Assembly: GCA_934444365.1 (NCBI GenBank)
Contig: CAKSCM010000001.1
Span: forward strand, 62,001-126,000
DNA: 64,000 bases
Origin: an uncultured Eubacteriales bacterium
Lineage (GTDB): Bacteria > Bacillota > Clostridia > Oscillospirales > Acutalibacteraceae
Direction: 5' to 3'
A program made the translations under genes and the position numbers. Below, piece after piece: positions 50,930 through 58,736 of the stretch (position 1 is the first letter of the stretch; each line of letters starts with the position of its first letter). Below the pieces are notes generated by a model, which saw only the letters and a program-made list of their open reading frames with translations, did not search any database and was not told the DNA's origin.

Positions 50930-51477
50930 TATTGCGCACCTCCGTAGGTTTTATCAAGGCTTAAGGCCTCATTTACCGCCGATGCAACAGCCTTTGAGGT
51001 TATAGTGGCTCCGGTTAAAGCATCAATGTTCTCTTTAACCTTTATTTCCTCGTTTTTGCCTGTGAATTGCGCGGTGAAGGCTTCCTTTACGGCGTTTTGG
51101 CCAAGTCCCGGTGTCTCGTTTGAAACATCCGTGACCTTGACCCTTATAATCGTTCCCTCGGTGTCAATGCCGGTGATGACCGAAACGTTGCCGCCGTATC
51201 CCTTTGATGAGGTGATGTAAACGGTGCCTATGCGTGTGTCGGATGAGTCGAATGCAGCGTAAATGCTGTAGGTGGCATCGGCGTCTTTCGGGGTCAGATC
51301 GTCGTATTTTTCGGCAGGGAGGACCTCCTGCATCGCTTTGTCGTTATTTTGTTTGTTTATTGCCGTTATTTTATCCTTCGTAACGGCGTTTGTAACGGCA
51401 AGTGCAGCGGTTGTGACCGTGCAGATTATTATTAGTATGAGGGTGGTCTTTAATATATTTTTTGCATTTGAGCTCAT
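50929..51477 (-). CDS. rnfG: Rnf complex subunit G
   Basis: A 182-residue subunit with one N-terminal helix and an extracytoplasmic FMN-binding domain. FMN is bound covalently to the Thr of the LTGATITSKAV motif (about residue 160) by the ApbE flavin transferase, whose gene is in the same operon. It overlaps rnfD by four bases and touches rnfE. Confidence 0.95.
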   Translation of the reverse strand: MSSNAKNILKTTLILIIICTVTTAALAVTNAVTKDKITAINKQNNDKAMQEVLPAEKYDDLTPKDADATYSIYAAFDSSDTRIGTVYITSSKGYGGNVSVITGIDTEGTIIRVKVTDVSNETPGLGQNAVKEAFTAQFTGKNEEIKVKENIDALTGATITSKAVASAVNEALSLDKTYGGAQ

Positions 51478-52490
51478 GCCTTTGATCCCTCACTTTCGTT
51501 TTTTACCTTTTTCGGTTTTATATAGCCGAAGGGCTTGGGCGTTGTAAGATTTTCGATGTGGGGGACCAGTATGTTCATAATGATGATTGCAAATGATACA
51601 CCCTCCGGCAGGTTTGCGTAAAGACGGATAAGGGCCGTTATAAGACCGCAGCCGATAGCATAGATTATTTTACCCTTGAAGTTGATCGGAGAGGTAGTGT
51701 AGTCGGTAGCCATGAATACGGCGCCGAGAACCAGTCCGCCGGATAAAAGGGTGTATATAGGATTGAGCCCCGCTATCCAGCAGACCCCTACCGTTGTTCC
51801 CATGAAAACAAGCGGTATAACAGGGGAGATGACCTTGCATATAACAAGGTAAATAAATCCGGCCAAAAGGGCTACTATGCAGGTTTCTCCCAGACATCCG
51901 GGACGTATGCCGAGAAGCATGCTTACAATATCGGTTTCGGGCAGATTGCCTGCAAGCATTTCGGGGATTGATGGAATTCCTCCGCTTTCGAGTACCTTAA
52001 GCGGCGTTGCCGATGATACGGCATCAACTGCTCCAGCTCCGCTCCATTTAAACGGTTCGATCCAGTTTGACATTTCTCCGGGGAAGGATATCATAAGGGT
52101 GATACGGCCGACGAGCGCAGGATTTACAAAATTCTGTCCTATGCCGCCAAAAAACTGCTTTACGACCACTATCGCCACAAATGCGCCGATAATTACCATC
52201 CACCACGGCAGTGTAACGGGCAGATTGAAAGCGAGCAGCAGTCCTGTAACCACGGCCGAAAGATCACCTATTGTGTTGCTTCTTTTAAATATCTTTCTCG
52301 AAAAATATTCAAATAAGACGCAGGATGCAACGCTTATTGCGGTGAGCAAAAGTGCCCTCGGTCCGAAGAGCACAAAGGACATTATAAATGCCGGGGCAAG
52401 GGCGATTATAACGTCAAGCATAAGTGATGTCGTTGTAACCCCGCAATGTAAATGCGGCGAAGACGAGACATTCAGTTTATTCTTTATCAT
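51474..52490 (-). CDS. rnfD: Rnf complex subunit D
   Basis: A 338-residue membrane subunit homologous to NqrB (SPHLHCGVTTTSLMLDVIIALAPA; NFVNPALVGRI). VSSATPLKVL contains the Thr that carries the second covalent FMN, and MATDYTTSPIN lies in the later part. About nine to ten helices are seen. It overlaps rnfC by four bases. Confidence 0.95.
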   Translation of the reverse strand: MIKNKLNVSSSPHLHCGVTTTSLMLDVIIALAPAFIMSFVLFGPRALLLTAISVASCVLFEYFSRKIFKRSNTIGDLSAVVTGLLLAFNLPVTLPWWMVIIGAFVAIVVVKQFFGGIGQNFVNPALVGRITLMISFPGEMSNWIEPFKWSGAGAVDAVSSATPLKVLESGGIPSIPEMLAGNLPETDIVSMLLGIRPGCLGETCIVALLAGFIYLVICKVISPVIPLVFMGTTVGVCWIAGLNPIYTLLSGGLVLGAVFMATDYTTSPINFKGKIIYAIGCGLITALIRLYANLPEGVSFAIIIMNILVPHIENLTTPKPFGYIKPKKVKNESEGSKA

Positions 52491-53836
52491 TTGTTTCTTG
52501 CCTCTCTTTCAAGCTGTTTTGCAAGACGCATGTACTGTACAAGAGGACGGTTTGCGGGACAGCTGTAAGCGCAGCTGCCGCATTCCATACAGATTCCCAC
52601 ACCTATTTTACTCAGACGCGCGGTATCCTTAATTTTGGCGTATCTTTCAATAAGGGTCGGCATAAGCGACATCGGACATGCCGCCGCACATCTTCCGCAC
52701 CTTATGCAGGCCGATTCCTCGACGTTTACGCGGGCATCCTTTTCGTCGAATATCAGTACGGCATTGTTTTGCTTTAATATCGGGAGCGTATCATTGCAAA
52801 GAGCAAATCCCATCATGGGTCCGCCCATAAGTATCTTTGCCGGCTCTCCTTTGTATCCGCCGCAGAATTCGACCACATCACTTATCATGGTGCCGATGGG
52901 TACAATGACGTTTTTCGGCTCGTTAATCCCGGACCCGTCAACCGTTATCCGTTTGCTGACAAGCGGCATTCCGGTTTTAATATATCTTCCGAGGGTTGCG
53001 ACGCTGGTAATATTCATAACGGCGCAGCCGACGTCGGAGGGCAGAGCGCCCATCGGGATTTTCCGTCCGGTTGTAGCCTGAACGAGAATTTTTTCTGCCC
53101 CCTGAGGATAACGGGAGTGCAGCTTCATGACCTTTATACGATCCTCTTCGTCGTTTTCGGCGGCGATTTTTGTAAGCAGTTTTATGGCTTCGGGTTTGTT
53201 GTCCTCAATGGCGATAATAATACGGTGGACCGCCATAAAGTCGAGCAGAATCTGAATGCTATCTAATAAATGCTCCGGCTCCTCCATACATTCGCGGTAA
53301 TCGACCGTTATATACGGCTCGCATTCGGCAGCGTTTATTATAAGAGTATCGATCGGCTTATCCGGCGATGATTTAAGCTTTACATGGGTCGGAAATCCGG
53401 CGCCGCCGAGTCCTACAAGGCCGCAGTCCCTCGAAGCTTTTACCAGCTCGTCACGTGAGGTAACCGGATGCGGGGTAAGTTCTGCATACGGGGTCATCTG
53501 TCCGTCCGATGCGATAACAACCGTGTTTACCTTCGCGCCCGACGGCAGTATTATTTCGGTAAACGCCTCCACCGTGCCCGAGACCGACGAATGTATCGGA
53601 GCGCTGACATATTTGTCGCTGTCGCCTATTATTTGCCCGACATCCACATGGTCGCCCTTTTTAACAAGCGGTTCGCACGGTGCGCCTATGTGCTGCTGCA
53701 TTGCTATGTAAACACGTTCGGGCGGCGGCATAATTACGGTTTTAAAGTCTGCCGTGTTTTTAAAGTGCGGCACTTTTGCGCCGCCATGGGTGCGCGATGC
53801 AGGAGGCAGCGGCCGTTCATTCAACTTTTCCCTCAT
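52487..53836 (-). CDS. rnfC: Rnf complex subunit C
   Basis: The 449-residue peripheral subunit that binds NADH and FMN and carries two [4Fe-4S] clusters. GLVGLGGAGFPTHVKLKSS and INAAECEPYITVDYRE form the flavin/NADH region, AKILMGGPMMGFAL follows, and the cluster ligands are CIRCGRCAAACP and CMECGSCAYSCP. The length is normal for clostridial RnfC. The Gx-type membrane protein gene ends four bases before it begins. Confidence 0.95.
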   Translation of the reverse strand: MREKLNERPLPPASRTHGGAKVPHFKNTADFKTVIMPPPERVYIAMQQHIGAPCEPLVKKGDHVDVGQIIGDSDKYVSAPIHSSVSGTVEAFTEIILPSGAKVNTVVIASDGQMTPYAELTPHPVTSRDELVKASRDCGLVGLGGAGFPTHVKLKSSPDKPIDTLIINAAECEPYITVDYRECMEEPEHLLDSIQILLDFMAVHRIIIAIEDNKPEAIKLLTKIAAENDEEDRIKVMKLHSRYPQGAEKILVQATTGRKIPMGALPSDVGCAVMNITSVATLGRYIKTGMPLVSKRITVDGSGINEPKNVIVPIGTMISDVVEFCGGYKGEPAKILMGGPMMGFALCNDTLPILKQNNAVLIFDEKDARVNVEESACIRCGRCAAACPMSLMPTLIERYAKIKDTARLSKIGVGICMECGSCAYSCPANRPLVQYMRLAKQLEREARNK

Positions 53837-53840
53837 AGAA

Positions 53841-54395
53841 TTAATCCCTTCTTAAAGCAGATTTTGCAGATTTATCGGTTATTTTTTCAAATACAGGCAG
53901 CGTAACACCGAAAACCGTTCCTGTAAGCATACCGGCGGCAACAGCAAAAAGAACCAGCGCCGGATAGTAATAAACAAGCTGATAGGTCGATGTTATAAGC
54001 ATGGCGGCTATAAGCTGAAAGGTATTGTGGGTCACGGCGCCTGCAACCCCCATGCCTATGTAACCGAGCTTTTTTAAGCGGCGGCTTACAAAGTACATTA
54101 CAATTGCCGAAGCAATTCCGCCGGACAGGCTCATCACCGAAGCGACAAGTCCGCGTGTCATAAGTACAAAGGCCGATTTCACAAGACATATGCACAAGGC
54201 CGACGGCAGTGAAAAAATTACGGCCGTGTACATTACTATAATGTTTGAAAGTCCGAGCTTTGCTCCCGGCGGCATAAAGGGTAGCGTCGGCATAAGCCCT
54301 TCGATAAATGAAAAGGTTATACAAAGGGCCGACAAAATCCCTAAAAATGCAATTTTATATGAATAATGCCGCTTTGTTGATTTTTCTGATTTCAT
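53841..54395 (-). CDS. Gx-type membrane protein (heptaprenyl diphosphate synthase component I-like)
   Basis: A 184-residue protein with about five to six helices, including GAKLGLSNIIVMYTAVI and VGVAGAVTHNTFQLIAAML, the glycine-rich segments of the Gx transporter/HepS-component I family. Relatives look like ECF S components. Its role is unsettled; in many Clostridia it sits between apbE/NusG-II and rnfC, so it may assist flavin or quinone-like cofactor supply for Rnf. That is inference from context. Confidence 0.8.
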   Translation of the reverse strand: MKSEKSTKRHYSYKIAFLGILSALCITFSFIEGLMPTLPFMPPGAKLGLSNIIVMYTAVIFSLPSALCICLVKSAFVLMTRGLVASVMSLSGGIASAIVMYFVSRRLKKLGYIGMGVAGAVTHNTFQLIAAMLITSTYQLVYYYPALVLFAVAAGMLTGTVFGVTLPVFEKITDKSAKSALRRD

Positions 54396-54418
54396 ATATT
54401 TTTAAAGTCTGACGTCGG

Positions 54419-54802
54419 TCAGTAGGTAATGGCGTCATTGCTCTTTTGCGAATTTATTCTTATAACAAGCGATGACGGTAAACAGATTATGCAGTGGGAC
54501 GGGGTTGATATAAAGCCGGTTTTCAGGCATATTTTATCTTTGCAATCGGCGGCAATTACAGCTATGGATTTGTCTTTCACCTGAATGTCATAGCTGTAGC
54601 CGCTTATTTTATAGTGTTTTACGGTGTCATTTTTCAGCTGGAGGGTGTCGATTACCTGACCGTTGCACAAAATCTCGGCCTCATCGCTGCCCTGTTTTAT
54701 GTCGGTTAGAAGTAAAAGCAGCGATATAGCGGCAATGAAGGCGAGTATAAGCACAAGATCATATACGGTAAACAGTTTTCTCTTTTTTACTTCATCAAAC
54801 AT
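54419..54802 (-). CDS. NusG domain II-like exported protein
   Basis: This 127-residue protein has one N-terminal helix (FTVYDLVLILAFIAAISLLLLL) and an outer domain of beta strands with VIAADCKDKICLKTGFISTPSHCIICLPSSLVIRI. This is the NusG-II (DUF3139-like) fold with two conserved cysteine pairs. Proteins of this type accompany ApbE and Rnf genes in Clostridia. The function is not known; a role in maturation or thiol chemistry near RnfG is possible. It shares one base with the apbE stop. Confidence 0.85.
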   Translation of the reverse strand: MFDEVKKRKLFTVYDLVLILAFIAAISLLLLLTDIKQGSDEAEILCNGQVIDTLQLKNDTVKHYKISGYSYDIQVKDKSIAVIAADCKDKICLKTGFISTPSHCIICLPSSLVIRINSQKSNDAITY

Positions 54803-55845
54803 TACAGAACACTCGCATTATATTTTTCGCTGATATCGCCGACGCTGTCATAAAGACCGTCGGAAATAAGCATATTTCCGTTGTTATCGATTATAACACC
54901 TACGGCCCCAAATTGTTCAAGTAATTTTTTTGCATTTTCTGTACCGACGGCAAAAACAGCGGTTGAAAGGGCGTCGGCAAGGGTTGCGTTTTCGGCGACG
55001 ACAGTGACCGAAATTATATCGCTTTCAAACGGGTAGCCGGTGTACGGGTTTAAAATATGATGATATGTTTTTCCGTTTTTCGTAAAGAATTTTTGGTATG
55101 AGCCGGAGGTTGATATTCCGTACCCTCCGGACAGCTTGAGAATACACGCGTCGTTTGCGAGATCGTTAGGATCGGTTACGGCAACGCTCCATGCCTTACC
55201 GTCGGGTTTGTCGCCGTTTACGGCCACACTGCCACCGACCGAAATAACACCGGGGATTTCGCCCATCTGCTTTATCGCGGCGTCGCATGCGGCCCCTTTG
55301 CCGACAGCGCCGAGGTCAAGCAGGGCCGAGTTTTTCAAGGTGATATTATCGGAATCTATAATAAGGTTATCGTACGAGCACCCGGCAAGAGAGGCGGAAA
55401 TCTCATCAAAAGACGGTATGTGCTGGTCCTCCTCGCCGATTCGCCAAAGCGACGTAAGTCTGCCGCAAAGGGGGCTGAAATTACCGTTTGACGCCTTTAC
55501 AACCGGATCGCATTGCTTTAAAAGGGCGGCGGTTACCGGCGCATATACGCTTTGGCCGTTCGCGCTGTTTATTTTATAGACCTCGCCGGAGTCGGAATTC
55601 TTCGATATCTCCTTATCGAGTTCATGAATAGCCGACAGGGCGTTTTTTGCTGTCTGAGAGTCGCCGTATACGGCGATACGGACATCCGAGCCCATTGCAA
55701 AATCGCTGAAAACCTGTGCCGATCGATGCTGCGCAATATATAAAAGCGCCGCCGAAACGGCTACTATAATGCATAAAACCGACAGAGCTATCCGCTTTTT
55801 ATCGGAAGGGGAACCGGTTTTCGAATCGCTGATTTTTTTAACCAT
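54802..55845 (-). CDS. apbE: FAD:protein FMN transferase
   Basis: This 347-residue membrane-anchored enzyme (helix IALSVLCIIVAVSAALLYIA) attaches FMN to Thr residues of RnfG and RnfD. The family segments are AMGSDVRIAVYGD, LLDLGAVGKGAACDAA, GVISVGGSVAVNGDKP, ISTSGSYQKFF, TYHHILNPYTGYPF and the metal-binding NATLADALSTAVF. Its ATG overlaps the end of the SDR gene by eight bases, so the two are translationally coupled. Confidence 0.95.
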   Translation of the reverse strand: MVKKISDSKTGSPSDKKRIALSVLCIIVAVSAALLYIAQHRSAQVFSDFAMGSDVRIAVYGDSQTAKNALSAIHELDKEISKNSDSGEVYKINSANGQSVYAPVTAALLKQCDPVVKASNGNFSPLCGRLTSLWRIGEEDQHIPSFDEISASLAGCSYDNLIIDSDNITLKNSALLDLGAVGKGAACDAAIKQMGEIPGVISVGGSVAVNGDKPDGKAWSVAVTDPNDLANDACILKLSGGYGISTSGSYQKFFTKNGKTYHHILNPYTGYPFESDIISVTVVAENATLADALSTAVFAVGTENAKKLLEQFGAVGVIIDNNGNMLISDGLYDSVGDISEKYNASVL

Positions 55846-56629
55846 ACATTTTACCTACTATATAGTTTTTAAGCCGCATGGGCAAAATCTTGTCGAGCAG
55901 TCTGAACAGTTTGTATTTAAATCCGGCCGTATATATCGGCGCCGGATGCTTTTTAAGGGCCGTTTTGACTATCAGTCGGGCGACGCTTTCGGGCGGCATA
56001 CCGCGAAGCTCGTCCTTTTCCATTGAGGTTACGGCCGAACGGATGGTATCTTTATACAGGTCGTTTTTTTCGTCGGATTTTTGTCTTGCCGCCGTAAATC
56101 CGGTTTTTGTATCGCCCGGCATAACGGCGCAGACCTTTATTCCAAAGGTTCTTAATTCGTTTGCGAGCGATAATGTAAGCGAATTTATCGCCGATTTTGA
56201 GGCGGAATAGAAGCTTTGAAAGGGAATGGAGAATATAGCCGCCGCCGAGCTGACATTTATTATTGTTCCCTTGGTTTTTCTTAAATAAGGAATTGCAGCT
56301 TTGCAGCAGTTGAAGGTTCCGAAAAAGTTTACGTCAAATTCTTTTTTTGCGCTTTCGAGCTCGGTGAATTCGACCGCTCCGGATATTCCGAAGCCTGCAT
56401 TGTTTATTAGAAGATCGATCCTGCCGGTTTTTTCGATTATTTGCTCAAAGGCGCGTGTTACGGCCGACTCATCGGTGACGTCGGCGGTTATATGGTTGAT
56501 TTTGCCAAAGCTTTCTCCCTTTCTCGAAAGCTCAAAAACGGTGTAATTTTTATCTGAAAGCATAATTGCAGCGGCTTTTCCGATTCCGGACGAACCGCCG
56601 GTTATTACTGCTGTTTTATTCGTGTTCAA
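55838..56629 (-). CDS. Short-chain dehydrogenase/reductase, KDSR-like candidate
   Basis: A 263-residue classical SDR with cofactor motif TAVITGGSSGIGKAAA, NNAGFG and the active-site YSASK. The C-terminus (KYKLFRLLDKILPMRLKNYIVGKMYG) is basic and amphipathic and could bind the membrane. The TTG at 56629 is preferred, with CGGAG eight bases upstream; longer readings have no site. The gene directly follows a serine-palmitoyltransferase-like gene, and 3-ketosphinganine reductases are SDRs, so reduction of a 3-keto long-chain base is a reasonable hypothesis. Other keto-lipid substrates are equally compatible with the sequence. Confidence 0.88.
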   Translation of the reverse strand: MNTNKTAVITGGSSGIGKAAAIMLSDKNYTVFELSRKGESFGKINHITADVTDESAVTRAFEQIIEKTGRIDLLINNAGFGISGAVEFTELESAKKEFDVNFFGTFNCCKAAIPYLRKTKGTIINVSSAAAIFSIPFQSFYSASKSAINSLTLSLANELRTFGIKVCAVMPGDTKTGFTAARQKSDEKNDLYKDTIRSAVTSMEKDELRGMPPESVARLIVKTALKKHPAPIYTAGFKYKLFRLLDKILPMRLKNYIVGKMYG

Positions 56630-56658
56630 AAAATCATCTCCGAATGACAGAGTTGTCG

Positions 56659-56710
56659 GTGTACGGCTTAAAGCGGAATGTTTTCGTCTTCCGAAATTTA
56701 AGCCGTACAC
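56659..56710 (-). other. Long hairpin between the SPT-like and SDR genes
   Basis: GTGTACGGCTTAAA pairs perfectly with TTTAAGCCGTACAC, and an inner CGGAA/TTCCG stem adds to it. On the minus strand no T-run follows, so it is more likely a processing or RNA-stability element within one transcript than a terminator. It could lower expression of the genes after it. Confidence 0.6.
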
Positions 56711-56721
56711 TGATTTTGTTT

Positions 56722-57915
56722 TTAAACCCCTATTGAATCGATCTTATAATCGTCCAATACGCTCTTTATAATGTCGGCCGCTTTTGAAAGAATTTCTTCG
56801 TTGTGGCTTGCCATGTAGCTTGTACGCTGGAGGCATTCGTTAGGCGCCGTTGCCGGCGGCAAAACGGGATTTACATATACTCCGCGCTCATAAAGGGATT
56901 TTGAAACCTTTAGGGTGACCTCCGGATCATATGTATAAATAGGAATGATGGGGGTCTTTGAGGCCTTAATGCGGATTCCTCTGTTTGTCAGCTCTTTGCG
57001 CATAAAATCCGAAAGCTCAAGCAGTCTTTTCGGAAGCTCGGGGCGCTTTTTGAGGACCTTGAGGGCGGCCAGTGCCGTCGCGCAGTTCGCCGGCGGAATG
57101 GAAGCGCAGAAGATGAACGGACGGGAATTGTGCCGCACAAAATCCGCAACCCTTTCGCTCGCGGCCATATAACCGCCGAGAGAGGCGAGGGATTTGCTGA
57201 AGGTTCCCATTATAATGTCAACCTTATCGGTAAGGCCGAAATAATCGGCGGTGCCTCTGCCGCCGTTTCCCAAAACGCCCAGACCGTGCGCGTCGTCAAC
57301 CATTACCCTTGCGCCGTATTTTTCGGCAAGGCGGACTATTTCGGGAAGGTTGCAGATGTCGCCGCTCATGCTGAATACGCCGTCGGTAACTATCAGAATC
57401 CCGGCTGTATCGGGAATCTTTTTAAGATGATTTTCGAGATCCTGCATGTCGTTGTGCCTGTACCTGAGCATTTTGCCGTAACTTAACTTACAGCCGTCGT
57501 AAATGCTTGCGTGGTTTTCCCGGTCACAAAGGACATAGTCGTTCCTTGAGACGATGGCGCTTATGATACCGAGGTTGGACTGAAATCCGGTCGAAAAGGT
57601 GACGACCGATTGCTTGCCCAGAAACTGAGCCAGCTCATTTTCAAGCTCAACATGGAGCTTGAGGGTGCCGTTCAAAAATCTTGAACCGGAGCAGCCGGTT
57701 CCATATTGCTCTAAGGCTTTAATGCCGGCTTGTATTACCTCGGGGTCAACTGTAAGACCCAGGTAGTTATTGGAGCCGAGCATTATACGGCGTTTACCTT
57801 CCATGATAACTTCAATATCCTGTCGGGATTCAAGCTCATGAAAATACGGATAAATGCCGAGTTCTTTGTAATGATCCGCAACGCGATAATCATCACATTT
57901 TTTGAACAGATCCAT
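56722..57915 (-). CDS. Alpha-oxoamine synthase, serine palmitoyltransferase-like
   Basis: This 397-residue fold-type I PLP enzyme condenses an amino acid with an acyl-CoA. GSNNYLGLT, YGTGCSGSRFLNGTLKLHVELE, DDAHGLGVLG and the PLP-lysine motif GTFSKSLASLGGYMA are present. The lysine motif and the flanking blocks follow bacterial (Bacteroides-type) serine palmitoyltransferase more closely than KBL (which has GKALGG) or BioF (GKAFGS). Generic annotation would be glycine C-acetyltransferase or 8-amino-7-oxononanoate synthase; no threonine dehydrogenase or biotin gene is nearby, while an SDR follows. The product may be 3-ketosphinganine or a related keto-amine lipid. The assignment is moderate. 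Confidence 0.85.
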   Translation of the reverse strand: MDLFKKCDDYRVADHYKELGIYPYFHELESRQDIEVIMEGKRRIMLGSNNYLGLTVDPEVIQAGIKALEQYGTGCSGSRFLNGTLKLHVELENELAQFLGKQSVVTFSTGFQSNLGIISAIVSRNDYVLCDRENHASIYDGCKLSYGKMLRYRHNDMQDLENHLKKIPDTAGILIVTDGVFSMSGDICNLPEIVRLAEKYGARVMVDDAHGLGVLGNGGRGTADYFGLTDKVDIIMGTFSKSLASLGGYMAASERVADFVRHNSRPFIFCASIPPANCATALAALKVLKKRPELPKRLLELSDFMRKELTNRGIRIKASKTPIIPIYTYDPEVTLKVSKSLYERGVYVNPVLPPATAPNECLQRTSYMASHNEEILSKAADIIKSVLDDYKIDSIGV

Positions 57916-58025
57916 ATGATTTCTCCTTTTTTCGAAAATTATCCTTATGCAAACTTTAAATTATTCGTGAAAGTACCGATAAGCGGGAGTCTCAACGTTT
58001 TTTCAAGCTTCATAAAGACTTTATC

Positions 58026-58054
58026 ATTATACCAAAATCCGTCTTTGGTGTCAA
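58026..58054 (-). promoter_or_regulatory. Consensus promoter of the SPT-SDR-apbE-rnf unit
   Basis: On the minus strand TTGACA (58049-58054), 17 bases and TATAAT (58026-58031) match the consensus exactly. The spacer itself is CCAAA-GACGGAT-TTTGG, a small inverted repeat that a regulator could read. The start codon of the SPT-like gene is 110 bases downstream. Confidence 0.75.
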
Positions 58055-58239
58055 ATAGTCAAAGTGTTGTCGATTGTTTAAAAACAAGGGGTGCGGCGTT
58101 TGGTTGTAAGGGCTCGGAATAGGGAGTTTTTGATCAAAAAAGAAAAGCGGTCTTAAGGGTTGAGAAAGACTGATGTTTTTTGTGTGAGATATCGTTTTTG
58201 TCGGGTAAAAAATAAAATAACAAAAAAACGAAAAAGGTA

Positions 58240-58304
58240 TTGACAAAATATTAAATGCTGTTATAATAACACTTGAACAAATAATCAAATGATAAAACAT
58301 TCAA
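58240..58304 (+). promoter_or_regulatory. Promoter and likely operator of the metal-resistance pair
   Basis: TTGACA (58240-58245), 16 bases, TATAAT (58262-58267). Just after the -10 lies AT-rich dyad sequence: TTGAA (58273) with TTCAA (58304) outside and ATCAAATGAT (58284-58293) at the centre. An ArsR/SmtB repressor commonly binds such a place, and the next gene encodes one. Confidence 0.65.
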
Positions 58305-58323
58305 CAAAAAGAGGTGACTCGAA

Positions 58324-58698
58324 TTGAGCGAACAAAACACGGTGAAAAATCAAGAGAGCGACGCCCATGTACATATTCATCAGGAGACGGTCGACAGCGT
58401 TGTAAAGGAGCTTCCCGATGACGGGCTGCTTTACGACCTTGCGGATTTCTTTAAATCCTTCGGTGATTCGACCCGCATAAAAATTCTTTTTGCTCTTGAA
58501 AAAGAGGAGATGTGCGTGTGCGATTTATCGATACTGCTCGGGACGACCGTTTCGGCCGTATCACATCAGCTTAAAAACTTAAGGCATTTAAAGCTGGTAA
58601 AAAGTAGGAGAGAGGGCAAAAACATTTTTTATTCACTGGCTGACGATCACGTCGGTATGATAATAAAGGTTGGTCTGGAGCATCTTAAGGAATTTTAA
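58324..58698 (+). CDS. ArsR/SmtB-type metal-sensing repressor
   Basis: A 124-residue winged-helix repressor: LADFFKSFGDSTRIKILFALEKEEMCVCDLSILLGTTVSAVSHQLKNLRHLKLVKSRREGKNIFYSL. The CVCDL sequence in helix 3 gives the thiol metal site of CadC/ZiaR-type sensors, and the N-terminus has a HVHIH stretch that can add ligands. Divalent Zn, Cd or Pb are likely inducers, with release from the operator upstream. The start is TTG behind AGAGGTG. The regulated P-type ATPase follows after 38 bases. Confidence 0.92.
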   Translation: MSEQNTVKNQESDAHVHIHQETVDSVVKELPDDGLLYDLADFFKSFGDSTRIKILFALEKEEMCVCDLSILLGTTVSAVSHQLKNLRHLKLVKSRREGKNIFYSLADDHVGMIIKVGLEHLKEF

Positions 58699-58736
58699 TT
58701 TAAAGCTTTTATGGAAACGGAAAGGAGTTTTAATTT

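Noticed and set aside
56722..57915. Plain call as glycine C-acetyltransferase (kbl) or bioF
   Set aside because: The PLP-lysine motif GTFSKSLASLGG differs from the GKALGG and GKAFGS forms of those enzymes, and neither tdh nor biotin genes are adjacent.
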